Of a stretch of 52,453 bases of DNA, positions 8,607 through 16,533 are shown piece by piece; the stretch's first letter is position 1, and every line of letters starts with the position of its first letter. Source of the DNA: Saccharibacillus endophyticus (lineage in GTDB: Bacteria > Bacillota > Bacilli > Paenibacillales > Paenibacillaceae); contig NZ_JAAZWE010000014.1 of the NCBI RefSeq assembly GCF_013185185.1, forward strand, positions 1 to 52,453, given 5' to 3'. The translations under genes were made by a program, and so were the position numbers. The notes beneath the pieces are model-generated. The model made no database searches, was not told the DNA's origin, and worked only from the letters and a program-made list of their open reading frames with translations.

Positions 8607-9461
8607 TTAGGCTTTGTTGCTGGAACCGAATTCTTTGATTTTGCCGATTACCGTAGCTTTGATTGCATCGCGGCCCGGTACGATGAACGAACGCGGGTCG
8701 TAAGCGTCAGGCTTAGCAGCCAGAACTTCGCGAACGACTTTAGCGAATGCGATTTGGTTTTCCGTGTTTACGTTGATTTTCGACGTACCCAGGGAGATCG
8801 ATTTTTGAATGTCGTGAGTCGGGATGCCTGTTCCGCCGTGCAGAACCAGCGGAAGGTTAACCGCGTCGCGGATTTCTTCCATCTCTTTGAAGCCCAGGTT
8901 TGGTTCGCCATGGTAAGGACCATGTACGGAACCGAGTGCAGGAGCCAGCGTGTCGATGCCGGTTTCCTTCACGATGCGTACGCATTCGTTCAGGTCCGCA
9001 TACTGGATGCCGCCGATTACGTCGTCTTCTTGTCCGCCGACCGTGCCAACTTCAGCTTCTACCGAAGCGCCTTTAGCATGTGCGTACTCAACGACTTGTT
9101 TCGTCATTTCGATGTTTTCGTCGATCGGGTGGTGCGAACCGTCGATCATAACGGAAGTGAAACCAGCGTCGAGAGCTGCTTTACACTTTTCGAAGCTCGA
9201 ACCGTGGTCAAGGTGGATCGCAACAGGAACAGTGATGTTCATGTCGATCAGCAGACCTTCAACCATTTTCACGACTGTATTGAAACCGCCCATGTGACGA
9301 GCCGCGCCTTCGGATACACCGAGGATTACCGGAGATTTTTCTTCTTCGGCTGCGCCCAGGATGGCTTGTGTCCATTCCAGGTTGTTGATGTTGAACTGAC
9401 CTACCGCGTATTTTTCCTCGAGAGCTTTGTTCAACATGTCTTTCATCGAAACTAATGGCAT
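8607..9461 (-). CDS. fba: Class II fructose-bisphosphate aldolase
   Basis: This enzyme cleaves fructose 1,6-bisphosphate to dihydroxyacetone phosphate and glyceraldehyde 3-phosphate in glycolysis and gluconeogenesis. The product has 284 residues. The class II signature HLDHGSS (83-89) supplies a zinc histidine, and the later HGEPNLGF and HGGTGIP segments are typical. I chose the ATG at MPLVSMKDML because AGGAGGAACCATC precedes it directly; an upstream in-frame extension lacks such a site. It has its own promoter region and terminator and lies between murA and spo0F, as in Bacillus. Confidence 0.96.
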   Translation of the reverse strand: MPLVSMKDMLNKALEEKYAVGQFNINNLEWTQAILGAAEEEKSPVILGVSEGAARHMGGFNTVVKMVEGLLIDMNITVPVAIHLDHGSSFEKCKAALDAGFTSVMIDGSHHPIDENIEMTKQVVEYAHAKGASVEAEVGTVGGQEDDVIGGIQYADLNECVRIVKETGIDTLAPALGSVHGPYHGEPNLGFKEMEEIRDAVNLPLVLHGGTGIPTHDIQKSISLGTSKINVNTENQIAFAKVVREVLAAKPDAYDPRSFIVPGRDAIKATVIGKIKEFGSSNKA

Positions 9462-9521
9462 GATGGTTCCTCCTAAATTAAATGTTGGATTTCTTTCTAG
9501 TGCCGACATCCATACTTGTTC

Positions 9522-9527
9522 ATTATA
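9522..9527 (-). promoter_or_regulatory. Probable -10 box of fba
   Basis: A perfect TATAAT lies on the minus strand about 60 nt before the fba start. The matching -35 position has only TTTAGT, so the promoter may be weak or activated. Confidence 0.45.
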
Positions 9528-9613
9528 GCACTCTCGGTTGAAATACTAAACAGGCAGGTTATAAAGTTAAAAGTATTTTGAGTGTCGGGGGAATGTGCGT
9601 TGGGGAAGCGGGG

Positions 9614-9803
9614 GCGCTGCGGGGGAAATTGCCAGCATATGCTTCCGAAGTGCATTTCTTCGAAATGCTTTAGGACGCTGTCTCACCCGGAAAGTGGATT
9701 GGATTTAACTAAGGAATCTTTCCGGGTTCAAAGGCCAACACGCATCATGTGTTACCGCAGGCTTTCTTCGAAAACCTGTATTTCACTGAATTTCCCCCTC
9801 CGC
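9614..9803 (+). repeat. Structured inverted repeat, family B copy 1
   Basis: The outer arms GCGCTGCGGGGGAAATT and AATTTCCCCCTCCGC enclose an inner perfect stem CCCGGAAAG (9686-9694) with CTTTCCGGG (9718-9726). The 23-nt inner loop starts TGGATTGGATTTAA, and CAAAGGC follows the inner stem. CACTGAATTT precedes the 3' outer arm. Two extra small hairpins make this copy longer than the others. It lies between the spo0F terminator and fba. Confidence 0.75.
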
Positions 9804-9844
9804 TTGGTGCTTCGCCAAAGCACCAGATTATATGATAGATAATT

Positions 9845-9874
9845 TAAAAAAAGAACGCCGGAATTGGCGTTCTT
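9845..9874 (-). terminator. Terminator after spo0F
   Basis: On the minus strand AAGAACGCC pairs with GGCGTTCTT around 6 nt, followed by seven T. Confidence 0.9.
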
Positions 9875-9901
9875 GGAGTGTCGAGCAAGTCCAACGTGGC
9901 T

Positions 9902-10035
9902 GGAAGCGAGAAGACGGAGAGAGAAATTCAGTGAAAGACGCCTTTGAACTTGGAAAACAACCACTTAAATTTAAATCCAGTTTTCCAAGTGAGACAGCGG
10001 ATTGAACGAATTTCTCTCGGAGTCTTCTCGCTTCC
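9902..10035 (-). repeat. Structured inverted repeat, family B copy 2
   Basis: Read on the minus strand, the outer arm GGAAGCGAGAAGACTCCGAG pairs with its partner at 9902-9925. The inner stem CTTGGAAAAC pairs perfectly with GTTTTCCAAG (9949-9958 with 9980-9989). The loop starts TGGATTTAAATTTAA. The motifs CGCTGTCTCAC, CAAAGGCG and CACTGAATTT match copy 1 in order, while both stems have different but complementary bases. It lies between the spo0F stop and its terminator, so it is probably in the spo0F mRNA 3' end. Confidence 0.78.
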
Positions 10036-10059
10036 CCCCGCCACCGTGACTTTCCCGAA

Positions 10060-10428
10060 TCACTCGCCGCGCAAATAGCGGCCCACGGCCAAGCGCATTT
10101 CGTCGATGTCGAAAGGCTTGGTGAAGTGCATCAGGGCGCCTTGGTCTTTGGCTTCTTTGATCATGTCGAGTTCGCCGTAGGCGGTCATCATGATGACCTT
10201 GATATCGGGATCTTGGGCTTTGATATGGCGAAGAATCTCCAGGCCGTCCATGCCCGGGATTTTCATGTCCAGCAGGACAAGGTCGGGGCGGTCGGTTTGG
10301 AGCAAGGCCAGCGCTTCTTTGCCGTTGGCGGCTTGGTAGGTTTTGTAGCCTTCGCTCCCGAACACTTCGGTTAGCAGCATGCGGATTCCGTTTTGGTCGT
10401 CGACGATTAAAATTTTATGTTCGCTCAT
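10060..10428 (-). CDS. spo0F: Sporulation phosphorelay response regulator Spo0F
   Basis: Spo0F is a single-domain response regulator that takes phosphate from sporulation sensor kinases and passes it to Spo0B, then Spo0A. The 122-residue receiver has the acidic pair D10/D11, the phosphorylated D54 (LLDMKIPGMDG), the threonine in MMTAYGE and the lysine in HFTKPFD. There is no output domain. I chose the ATG of MSEHKILIVDD, which follows GGGGGAGGATTAGCC; a 20-codon extension upstream lacks support. Its place between pyrG and fba is the Bacillus spo0F position, which separates it from other receivers. Confidence 0.95.
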   Translation of the reverse strand: MSEHKILIVDDQNGIRMLLTEVFGSEGYKTYQAANGKEALALLQTDRPDLVLLDMKIPGMDGLEILRHIKAQDPDIKVIMMTAYGELDMIKEAKDQGALMHFTKPFDIDEMRLAVGRYLRGE

Positions 10429-10543
10429 TTTGGCTAATCCTCCCCCGGTTTCTTTCTGCGATGGGCCCGATGTTCGGGCGTTAAGCACTCTTTATATGCG
10501 CAGGAACTAAAGCTCGCTGTCGTTTTTGGACTTCAAAGAATGA

Positions 10544-10570
10544 ATTCGACTTTTAATGGCGGTTTCCTGC
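10544..10570 (-). promoter_or_regulatory. Sigma-H-type promoter of spo0F
   Basis: On the minus strand GCAGGAAAC, 11 nt and GTCGAAT match the sigma-H consensus (RnAGGAwWW, N11-12, RnnGAAT) at all but one position. The complementary strand reads TTCGACTT over the -10 part, which resembles a Spo0A box. In Bacillus, spo0F has a sigma-H promoter and Spo0A sites, so the location supports the call. Confidence 0.6.
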
Positions 10571-10630
10571 TACTTCCAGCATGAAGACCGAATATTTTCC
10601 AATATCGGACGAATACAGTGCGAATAACGC

Positions 10631-10664
10631 AAAAAGAAAGACCCGGCAGATGCCGAGCCTTTCT
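10631..10664 (-). terminator. Terminator after pyrG
   Basis: On the minus strand AAAGGCTCGGC pairs with GCCGGGTCTTT around ATCT, followed by CTTTTT. Confidence 0.85.
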
Positions 10665-10679
10665 TGCAATATGAAGATA

Positions 10680-12284
10680 TTAGTCAATCGTATACGTGAT
10701 CGCCGCTTTGACGAATTCGCGGAACAGCGGTTGCGGACGGTTCGGTCTCGAAGTGAATTCCGGGTGGAATTGCACGGCCAGGAACCACGGGTGATTCGGC
10801 AGTTCGACGATTTCGACCAGACGGCCGTCCGGCGAAGTACCGGAGATCACGAGGCCCGCCGCTTCGATCTGTTCGCGGTAAGCGTTGTTGAACTCGTACC
10901 GGTGACGGTGTCTTTCGTAAACCAGCTCGTCGTTGTAGCATTCCATGGCCAGCGAACCTTCAGCGATTTTGCAAGGGTAGAGGCCCAGACGCATCGTTCC
11001 GCCCAGATCTTCGATGTCTTTTTGTTCCGGCAGCAGGTCAATTACAGGGAATGCCGTAGTCGGATCGATCTCCGAGCTGTTCGCGCCTTCCATGTTAGCC
11101 AAAGCGCGCGCATATTCGATAACCGACACTTGCATGCCGAGGCAAATACCGAAGAACGGTACGTTGTTCTCGCGCGCATAACGGATCGCCGTAATTTTAC
11201 CTTCGATGCCGCGATCGCCGAAGCCGCCCGGCACGAGGATGCCGCCGAGTCCGCCGAGCATTTCTTCAACGTTCTCGTCCGTGATCTCTTCCGCGTCCAC
11301 CCAACGGATTTTCACGTCCGCGTTGGCGTCGAAACCGGCGTGCGACAGCGATTCAACCACGCTCAAATAAGCATCGTGCAGCGCGACGTATTTACCGACA
11401 ATCGCGATTTCAACCGTTTTTTCCAGCTTGCCGATCCGTTCGACCAGCGCTTCCCACTCGGTCATGTCCGGCTGCGGAGTATCCAGCTTCAGATGTTTCA
11501 CGACGATCTCGTCCAGACCTTCGGCGCGCAGGTTCAGCGGCACTTCGTACAGGGTCGACGCGTCGCGGCATTCCACGACGGCATCTTTGTCCAGGTCGCA
11601 GAACAATCCGATCTTCGCCTTCGTGTCTTCGGACAGTTCATGCTCGGTCCGGCAAACGATCACGTTCGGCTGAATTCCGATACTGCGCAGTTCTTTTACG
11701 CTGTGCTGGGTCGGTTTTGTTTTGATCTCGCCGGCAGCTTTGATGTAAGGAATCAGCGTCACGTGAATGTACATCACGTTATCGCGGCCCACGTCGCTGC
11801 GAAGCTGACGAATCGACTCCAGGAACGGCAAGCTCTCGATGTCGCCTACCGTACCACCGATTTCGGTGATGACGACGTCGGAACCGGACTCGCGTCCGGC
11901 ACGCATGATGCGTTCTTTGATTTCGTTCGTGATATGCGGGATAACCTGCACCGTTCCGCCCAGGTATTCCCCGCGGCGCTCTTTGCTGATGACCGACGAG
12001 TACACTTTACCCGTGGTTACGTTGCTGTTCTTCGACAAGTTGATATCGATGAAACGCTCGTAGTGTCCAAGGTCAAGGTCCGTTTCCGCGCCGTCGTCCG
12101 TTACGAATACTTCACCGTGTTGATACGGGCTCATCGTCCCCGGGTCAACGTTAATGTAAGGATCGAACTTCTGGATCGTCACTTTCAGGCCTCTGTTTTT
12201 CAAAAGTCTGCCGAGTGATGCCGCCGTGATGCCTTTGCCGAGCGACGACACGACACCGCCCGTTACGAAGATATACTTAGTCAC
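10680..12284 (-). CDS. pyrG: CTP synthase
   Basis: CTP synthase aminates UTP to CTP using glutamine and ATP. The 534-residue product has the full family length. The N-terminal synthase domain shows GGVVSSLGKGITAASLG, and the C-terminal class I glutamine amidotransferase domain shows the catalytic cysteine in FGICLGMQ and histidine in QFHPEF. The GTG or ATG start region has CAGGGGG upstream. It lies between rpoE and spo0F, as in Bacillus. The 400-bp leader contains a long hairpin; the GGGC-type CTP-sensing attenuator known from Bacillus was not seen. Confidence 0.97.
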   Translation of the reverse strand: MTKYIFVTGGVVSSLGKGITAASLGRLLKNRGLKVTIQKFDPYINVDPGTMSPYQHGEVFVTDDGAETDLDLGHYERFIDINLSKNSNVTTGKVYSSVISKERRGEYLGGTVQVIPHITNEIKERIMRAGRESGSDVVITEIGGTVGDIESLPFLESIRQLRSDVGRDNVMYIHVTLIPYIKAAGEIKTKPTQHSVKELRSIGIQPNVIVCRTEHELSEDTKAKIGLFCDLDKDAVVECRDASTLYEVPLNLRAEGLDEIVVKHLKLDTPQPDMTEWEALVERIGKLEKTVEIAIVGKYVALHDAYLSVVESLSHAGFDANADVKIRWVDAEEITDENVEEMLGGLGGILVPGGFGDRGIEGKITAIRYARENNVPFFGICLGMQVSVIEYARALANMEGANSSEIDPTTAFPVIDLLPEQKDIEDLGGTMRLGLYPCKIAEGSLAMECYNDELVYERHRHRYEFNNAYREQIEAAGLVISGTSPDGRLVEIVELPNHPWFLAVQFHPEFTSRPNRPQPLFREFVKAAITYTID

Positions 12285-12388
12285 TGTAAAAAACCCCCTG
12301 TACGATGATTATGGATGAATCTTTAAACGTTCCGACGCTCATTTTACCGATCGGGATGGCATTACTGCCTCGTCAACGCTAAAGGTAT

Positions 12389-12443
12389 GTTGATGTTTGC
12401 CTGAATCACACCTAAAACGCGCATGTTTCAGGCGAAAATCAAC
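12389..12443 (-). repeat. Long hairpin in the pyrG upstream region
   Basis: On the minus strand GTTGAT and CGCCTGAA pair with TTCAGGC and ATCAAC, and ACA with TGT further in, leaving a small loop. It is 105 nt before the pyrG start. There is no T run after it, so it is not an ordinary terminator. The rest of 12285-12500 shows no gene, and I could not place a confident pyrG promoter. Confidence 0.6.
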
Positions 12444-12496
12444 CCCTGATTAAGAGTCGACAAGGCATTACGTATGGAAATACCCCTATAAAAAAC

Positions 12497-12533
12497 AAAA
12501 AAAGTGACACCCGTGTCCACGGGGCACTTTTTA
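12497..12533 (-). terminator. Terminator after rpoE
   Basis: On the minus strand AAAAGTGCCCCGTG pairs with CACGGGTGTCACTTTT around 2-4 nt, followed by T. Confidence 0.88.
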
Positions 12534-12682
12534 TCGTCTTTCCAATATAAATCCGTACTTAAATCAAAAGCCCAAGCAATAGTTTACCTTCTCGCTCGGG
12601 GGCTGTCAAGCAGGGAAAGCAGGCATTTTCAGCTTGTTTTCCCGCTTGATCGAAAGCCGAACGGGAAGAGAAAAAGAACGCC

Positions 12683-13243
12683 TTAGCGCTCGTTTTCTTC
12701 CCCGCCCTCGAACTCTTCTTCCTCTTCTTCTTCCTCGTCGAGATCTTCGTCATCCATCTCTTCGCCTTCGATCTCTTCTTCTTCGTCTTCGATCTCGTCA
12801 TCCACGATGACGTCTTCGTCCGAATCGTCTTCGTCGGCATCGAACAGATCGTCGTCTTCGTCGTTCGCTTCGTCATCCGGTTCGGAGTTGAAAGAAGTAT
12901 CTTCTTCCAGATCGTCGTCGTCCTCATCGTTGATAATACGCGGACGCTTCGCGCTGACGACCGGATCTTCGGATTTCTCCAGCGGGTACCACCGTTTCAA
13001 GCCCCACAGGTTCGTGCCTACGCAAGCAAAACGGCCATCAATGTTGATCTCCGTATACAATTGAGCGATCATGTTTTGCGCTTCTTCGTCAGTCATGCCG
13101 CGTTGGCGGCCGACTTCCTTCATCAGATCCGGATAGTAGTAAGGTTCGTTGGCTTTTTTCAAAATCAAAAAGGCCAGATCGACCATAGGCATTTCGCGGA
13201 TTTTTTCATCGTCAAGTGATAGTTCAATCGGTGCAGGTGTCAA
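12683..13243 (-). CDS. rpoE: RNA polymerase delta subunit
   Basis: Delta binds RNA polymerase in Firmicutes and promotes its release and recycling. The N-terminal HARE-type winged-helix domain (MPMVDLAFLILK to LWGLKRWYP, about residues 20-95) is followed by roughly 90 residues that are almost all aspartate and glutamate, as in the family. I chose the TTG start at 13243 because GAGAGGACG lies 9 nt upstream; an ATG 13 codons further out overlaps the predicted promoter. The length is then 186 residues. It lies between argS and pyrG, with a terminator after it. Confidence 0.93.
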   Translation of the reverse strand: MTPAPIELSLDDEKIREMPMVDLAFLILKKANEPYYYPDLMKEVGRQRGMTDEEAQNMIAQLYTEINIDGRFACVGTNLWGLKRWYPLEKSEDPVVSAKRPRIINDEDDDDLEEDTSFNSEPDDEANDEDDDLFDADEDDSDEDVIVDDEIEDEEEEIEGEEMDDEDLDEEEEEEEEFEGGEENER

Positions 13244-13266
13244 TTGGACACGTCCTCTCAAAACGT

Positions 13267-13296
13267 ATTGCAATTCGGTCATACAGAAAAAGTCAA
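13267..13296 (-). promoter_or_regulatory. Promoter of rpoE
   Basis: On the minus strand TTGACT (13291-13296), 18 nt and TGCAAT (13267-13272). It lies inside the longer reading frame and so supports the downstream TTG start of rpoE. Confidence 0.5.
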
Positions 13297-13415
13297 CCTA
13301 AGTAAAACGCATCCGCGCGCAAATTGCAAGAAGCGGAGACGATTTTCCGGCATAATTCCAATCTTCCGAATGCTCTGAAGCGGCGACCCGCTCCAAAAGC
13401 TTTCGGGTCTTGCTC

Positions 13416-15095
13416 TTACATCCGCTCCGGCGCGGAAACGCCGATCAGACGAAGCACGTTGGCAATAACGGTACGAACCGCGCCGAGCAGAGCAAGACGG
13501 GCTTGCGTGACTGCGGCATCTTCGGTGATGAAACGTTCCGCTTTATAGTAACTATGCAGCATCGCCGACACTTCGTATACATAACGAGTCAAACGGTGCG
13601 GCGCATAGCCTTCGGCAGCGATCCGGATTTCTTCCGGCAGTTCGCCCAATTTACGAAGCAGATCGTATTCGTGGTTAGCGGTCAGCTTGCTCAAATCGAC
13701 CTGGTCGAGCGGCAGCACGGTCACGTTTTGCTCGTCGGCTTGGCGGAAAATGCTGCAAATGCGCGCATGCGCATATTGAACGTAGAACGCAGGGTTCTCG
13801 TTCGACGTCGAAACGGCAAGATCCATATCGAAGTCCAGATGCGAGTCCATGCTGCGCATCGTGAAGAAGTAACGCATCGGATCGACGCCTACTTCATCCA
13901 TCAAGTCTTCCATCGTCACGGCTTTGCCGGTACGCTTGGACATTTTGACCTTCTCGCCGCCTTGGAACAGACTGACCATCTGCGCGATCAACACGATCAA
14001 CTTCTCGGGATCGTTGCCCAACGCTTGCATGGCGGCCTTCATCCGCGGAATGTAACCGTGGTGGTCGGCGCCCCAGATGTTCATGACTTTGTCGAACCCG
14101 CGCGCATACTTGTCGCGGTGATACGCGATGTCCGGCGTCAGATACGTGTACGTACCGTCGTTTTTGATCAGCACGCGGTCTTTGTCGTCGCCGTACTTGG
14201 TCGTTTTCAGCCAAGTCGCGCCGCCTTCTTCGAACACTTCGCCCCGCGAACGCAGCTCGTCGAGCGCGTCCAGCACTTGTCCGTTTTCATAGAGCGACGT
14301 TTCGCTGAAGAAGACGTCGAAATGCACGCGGAAACGATCCAGGTCGCGGCGGATTTTCTGCATTTCTTTTTCCAGTCCGTACGTGCGCAGATACTCCATC
14401 AACTCGCCCTGACTCAAGGACAGCAGGCGCTCGCCTTCGCGCTCGACCAATTCTTTCGCGAAGCCTTTGATGTCTTCGCCGAAATAACCGTCTTCCGGCA
14501 TCTCGGCTCCCTGTCCCAATTCCTGCTTGTAACGCGCTGCGAGCGACAGGCACAGATTCGTCACCTGGTTGCCGGCATCGTTGATGTAGTATTCGCGCGT
14601 TACTTCGTAACCGGCGAAATCAAGCAGATTGCACAGCGCATCGCCGACGGCCGCGCCGCGGGCATGGCCCAGGTGCAAGCTTCCGGTCGGGTTGGCGCTG
14701 ACGAATTCCATTTGCACGCGTTTGCCTTTTCCGTCTTCGATGCGTCCGTAGTTCTCGCCCTGCGCGTGAACCGTGCCGACGACCGGGTACAGATAGCTTT
14801 TGTTCAACGTGAAGTTGATGAAGCCGGGGCCCGCGATCTCGGCTTGCACGATACCTGCGGCTTCGCGGTCCAGGTTTTCCAGGATGGCTTCCGCAATCAT
14901 ACGCGGGTTTTTCTTCGCAATCCGCGTAAGCTGCATCGCGGCATTAGTGGACAGGTCGCCGTGCGTCTTGTCCTTCGGCACTTCCAGTCCGATCTCCGGA
15001 ATATCGGTTTCGGCTACGAGGCCGGCTTTGGCGATCGCCTGGGCGACAGCCGTTTTTACAGTGTTCTCAAGCTGTTCAAGCGGGTTAATCGTCAT
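13416..15095 (-). CDS. argS: Arginyl-tRNA synthetase
   Basis: ArgS charges tRNA-Arg with arginine. The 559-residue class I enzyme shows the N-terminal additional domain (residues about 1-110), HLGH at 141-144, and KMSKRTGKAVTM as the KMSKS loop, followed by the DALR anticodon-binding domain. The ATG has AGGAGGAAG upstream, inside the end of the preceding gene. It overlaps the DUF1934 gene by 11 bp, so the two are co-transcribed, as with ywiB-argS in Bacillus. I see no clear terminator before rpoE. Confidence 0.97.
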   Translation of the reverse strand: MTINPLEQLENTVKTAVAQAIAKAGLVAETDIPEIGLEVPKDKTHGDLSTNAAMQLTRIAKKNPRMIAEAILENLDREAAGIVQAEIAGPGFINFTLNKSYLYPVVGTVHAQGENYGRIEDGKGKRVQMEFVSANPTGSLHLGHARGAAVGDALCNLLDFAGYEVTREYYINDAGNQVTNLCLSLAARYKQELGQGAEMPEDGYFGEDIKGFAKELVEREGERLLSLSQGELMEYLRTYGLEKEMQKIRRDLDRFRVHFDVFFSETSLYENGQVLDALDELRSRGEVFEEGGATWLKTTKYGDDKDRVLIKNDGTYTYLTPDIAYHRDKYARGFDKVMNIWGADHHGYIPRMKAAMQALGNDPEKLIVLIAQMVSLFQGGEKVKMSKRTGKAVTMEDLMDEVGVDPMRYFFTMRSMDSHLDFDMDLAVSTSNENPAFYVQYAHARICSIFRQADEQNVTVLPLDQVDLSKLTANHEYDLLRKLGELPEEIRIAAEGYAPHRLTRYVYEVSAMLHSYYKAERFITEDAAVTQARLALLGAVRTVIANVLRLIGVSAPERM

Positions 15096-15516
15096 GTGGG
15101 TTGACTTCCTCCTGTATGGTTAAGCTGACGGCAAAATGACCCGAGAGGACGTCGTGGACTTCCAACTCGTACTCCCAGTGAATTTCTCCCGTGGGGCCCT
15201 GCATGCGCACGCTCAGTTCCCGGGTATGGGTAACCATGTCGAAACGCGTGTAAGGCGAACGGTAAAAACCGGGCAGACTGTCCCCTTTGCGGAAGGACTG
15301 CTCCGATTCCACCTCGCCGTGGCGGGTAACTTTCAATTCGTCTTGCGTGACCTTGACCAGCGTACGCACGCTGTCCGCGCCGCTTGCTCCAGGCTCTTCG
15401 TAACGGATGTACAGCGACTTGTCTTTTTGAAAAACCTGTCCGGCGAGCGTCTGCTCGACCTTCTCTTCGTCCTGCCGACTGTTGATCGTAATGAGGACGC
15501 GGCTCATGCCTTGCAT
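15085..15516 (-). CDS. DUF1934 (YwiB-like) beta-barrel protein
   Basis: This 143-residue protein resembles the DUF1934/YwiB family, small lipocalin-like beta-barrel proteins encoded next to argS. Strand-rich stretches such as VLITINSRQDE, KSLYIRYEEP and GEIHWEYELEVHD are visible, with no signal peptide or membrane segment. The ATG has GGAG 10 nt upstream; a second ATG lies three codons later. It overlaps argS. The function is not known to me. Confidence 0.8.
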   Translation of the reverse strand: MQGMSRVLITINSRQDEEKVEQTLAGQVFQKDKSLYIRYEEPGASGADSVRTLVKVTQDELKVTRHGEVESEQSFRKGDSLPGFYRSPYTRFDMVTHTRELSVRMQGPTGEIHWEYELEVHDVLSGHFAVSLTIQEEVNPHDD

Positions 15517-15737
15517 AGCGCTTCCGCTCCAATCCGTTTTGATGAAGATTTCTTCTATAATACTATAGCATATTCCGGGATTCGGACCTAGGGCGTATTA
15601 GGAAGTAATCCGGCGCATAAGCTGATGTTTTCAGGGAAGTTATGCAGGACAAGCGCTTGGTGCGATTTGCGGCAGGATTGCCGGAAGCGGGTATGATACC
15701 ATAGACAGAAATCATGTATCAAACAGGAGGTCTTGCG

Positions 15738-16433
15738 ATGCCGAGCGAATCACGTTCTCCATCACAGTCATCACTCGCCCCACACTCCGGTTTCCGACCG
15801 CTTCCGGCATCTTTGTTTGCTGCCAAAGCTCTTGATGCTTCTCCGAGACTGTTGGGTCAAACGTTGGTGCGCCGAAGCGAGATCGGCGTAATCCGCAGCC
15901 GGATTATCGAAACGGAGAGCTACGGCGGAATCGAGGACAAAGGCAGCCACGCTTACGGAGGGCGACGCACCAATCGTACGGAGATCATGTTCGGCGCGGG
16001 AGGAACGGCCTACGTTTATCTGATCTATGGCATGTATCATTGCCTGAACGTCGTGACGGGCGAACCGGACGACCCGCAAGCCGTGCTGATCCGCGCCGTC
16101 GAGCCTTTGACCGAAGAAGACGAACGCCGGATGCGGATGCTTCGGAAAATCAAATCGAAAAAGCCGGCAGATCTGTCGGGCGGACCGGGCAAGCTGTGCC
16201 GGGCGCTCGATATCGACAAGTCGTTTAACGGCTGCCGCTTAAACGTGCCGACATCGTCGCTGTACCTGGAGGCAGGCGATGACGTTGACGGGCTGGATAT
16301 CGTCTGCGGGCCGCGGATCAATATCGACTACGCCGAGGAGTACGCGGCCAAGCCGTGGCGTTTTTTCCTCAAGGATCATCCTTGCGTCTCCGTCAACGAC
16401 AAAGCCAATCCGCCGCAGCCTTTTTATAGGTAA
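15738..16433 (+). CDS. 3-methyladenine DNA glycosylase (AAG/MPG family)
   Basis: Members remove alkylated and deaminated purines in base-excision repair. The 231-residue product shows the family pattern ETESYGG, DKGSHAYGG, MFGAGGTAYVYLIYGMYHC and GPGKLCRALDI; the first glutamate-rich motif contains the likely catalytic glutamate. I chose the ATG of MPSESRSPS because ACAGGAGG lies 7 nt upstream; an ATG 8 codons earlier would place this site inside the gene. The N-terminal 25 residues are serine/proline-rich and probably disordered. It is transcribed alone and ends at a strong terminator. Confidence 0.93.
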   Translation: MPSESRSPSQSSLAPHSGFRPLPASLFAAKALDASPRLLGQTLVRRSEIGVIRSRIIETESYGGIEDKGSHAYGGRRTNRTEIMFGAGGTAYVYLIYGMYHCLNVVTGEPDDPQAVLIRAVEPLTEEDERRMRMLRKIKSKKPADLSGGPGKLCRALDIDKSFNGCRLNVPTSSLYLEAGDDVDGLDIVCGPRINIDYAEEYAAKPWRFFLKDHPCVSVNDKANPPQPFYR

Positions 16434-16461
16434 ACCGGCAAGCAAGAACGTTGCGAACGGC

Positions 16462-16503
16462 CAAAAAAAGCGCCGGCTTCCAGCAAGGAAGCGGCGCTTT
16501 TTT
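16462..16503. terminator. Bidirectional terminator between mpg-type gene and ywhD
   Basis: AAAGCGCC and CTTCC pair with GGAAG and GGCGCTTT, with A and T runs on the two sides. The flanking genes converge here, so both may use it. Confidence 0.88.
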
Positions 16504-16533
16504 GTGTTGACTCGTCATTTAACGACAGAACGG

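Noticed and set aside
9582..9842. Small open frame between fba and spo0F
   Set aside because: It lies entirely on a family B inverted repeat, has no ribosome site and no recognisable product.
10581..12218. A long open frame opposite pyrG, and similar ones opposite argS, pdxS/dacA and guaB
   Set aside because: All lie antisense to strongly conserved genes and have arginine- and histidine-rich low-complexity translations with no recognisable domain.
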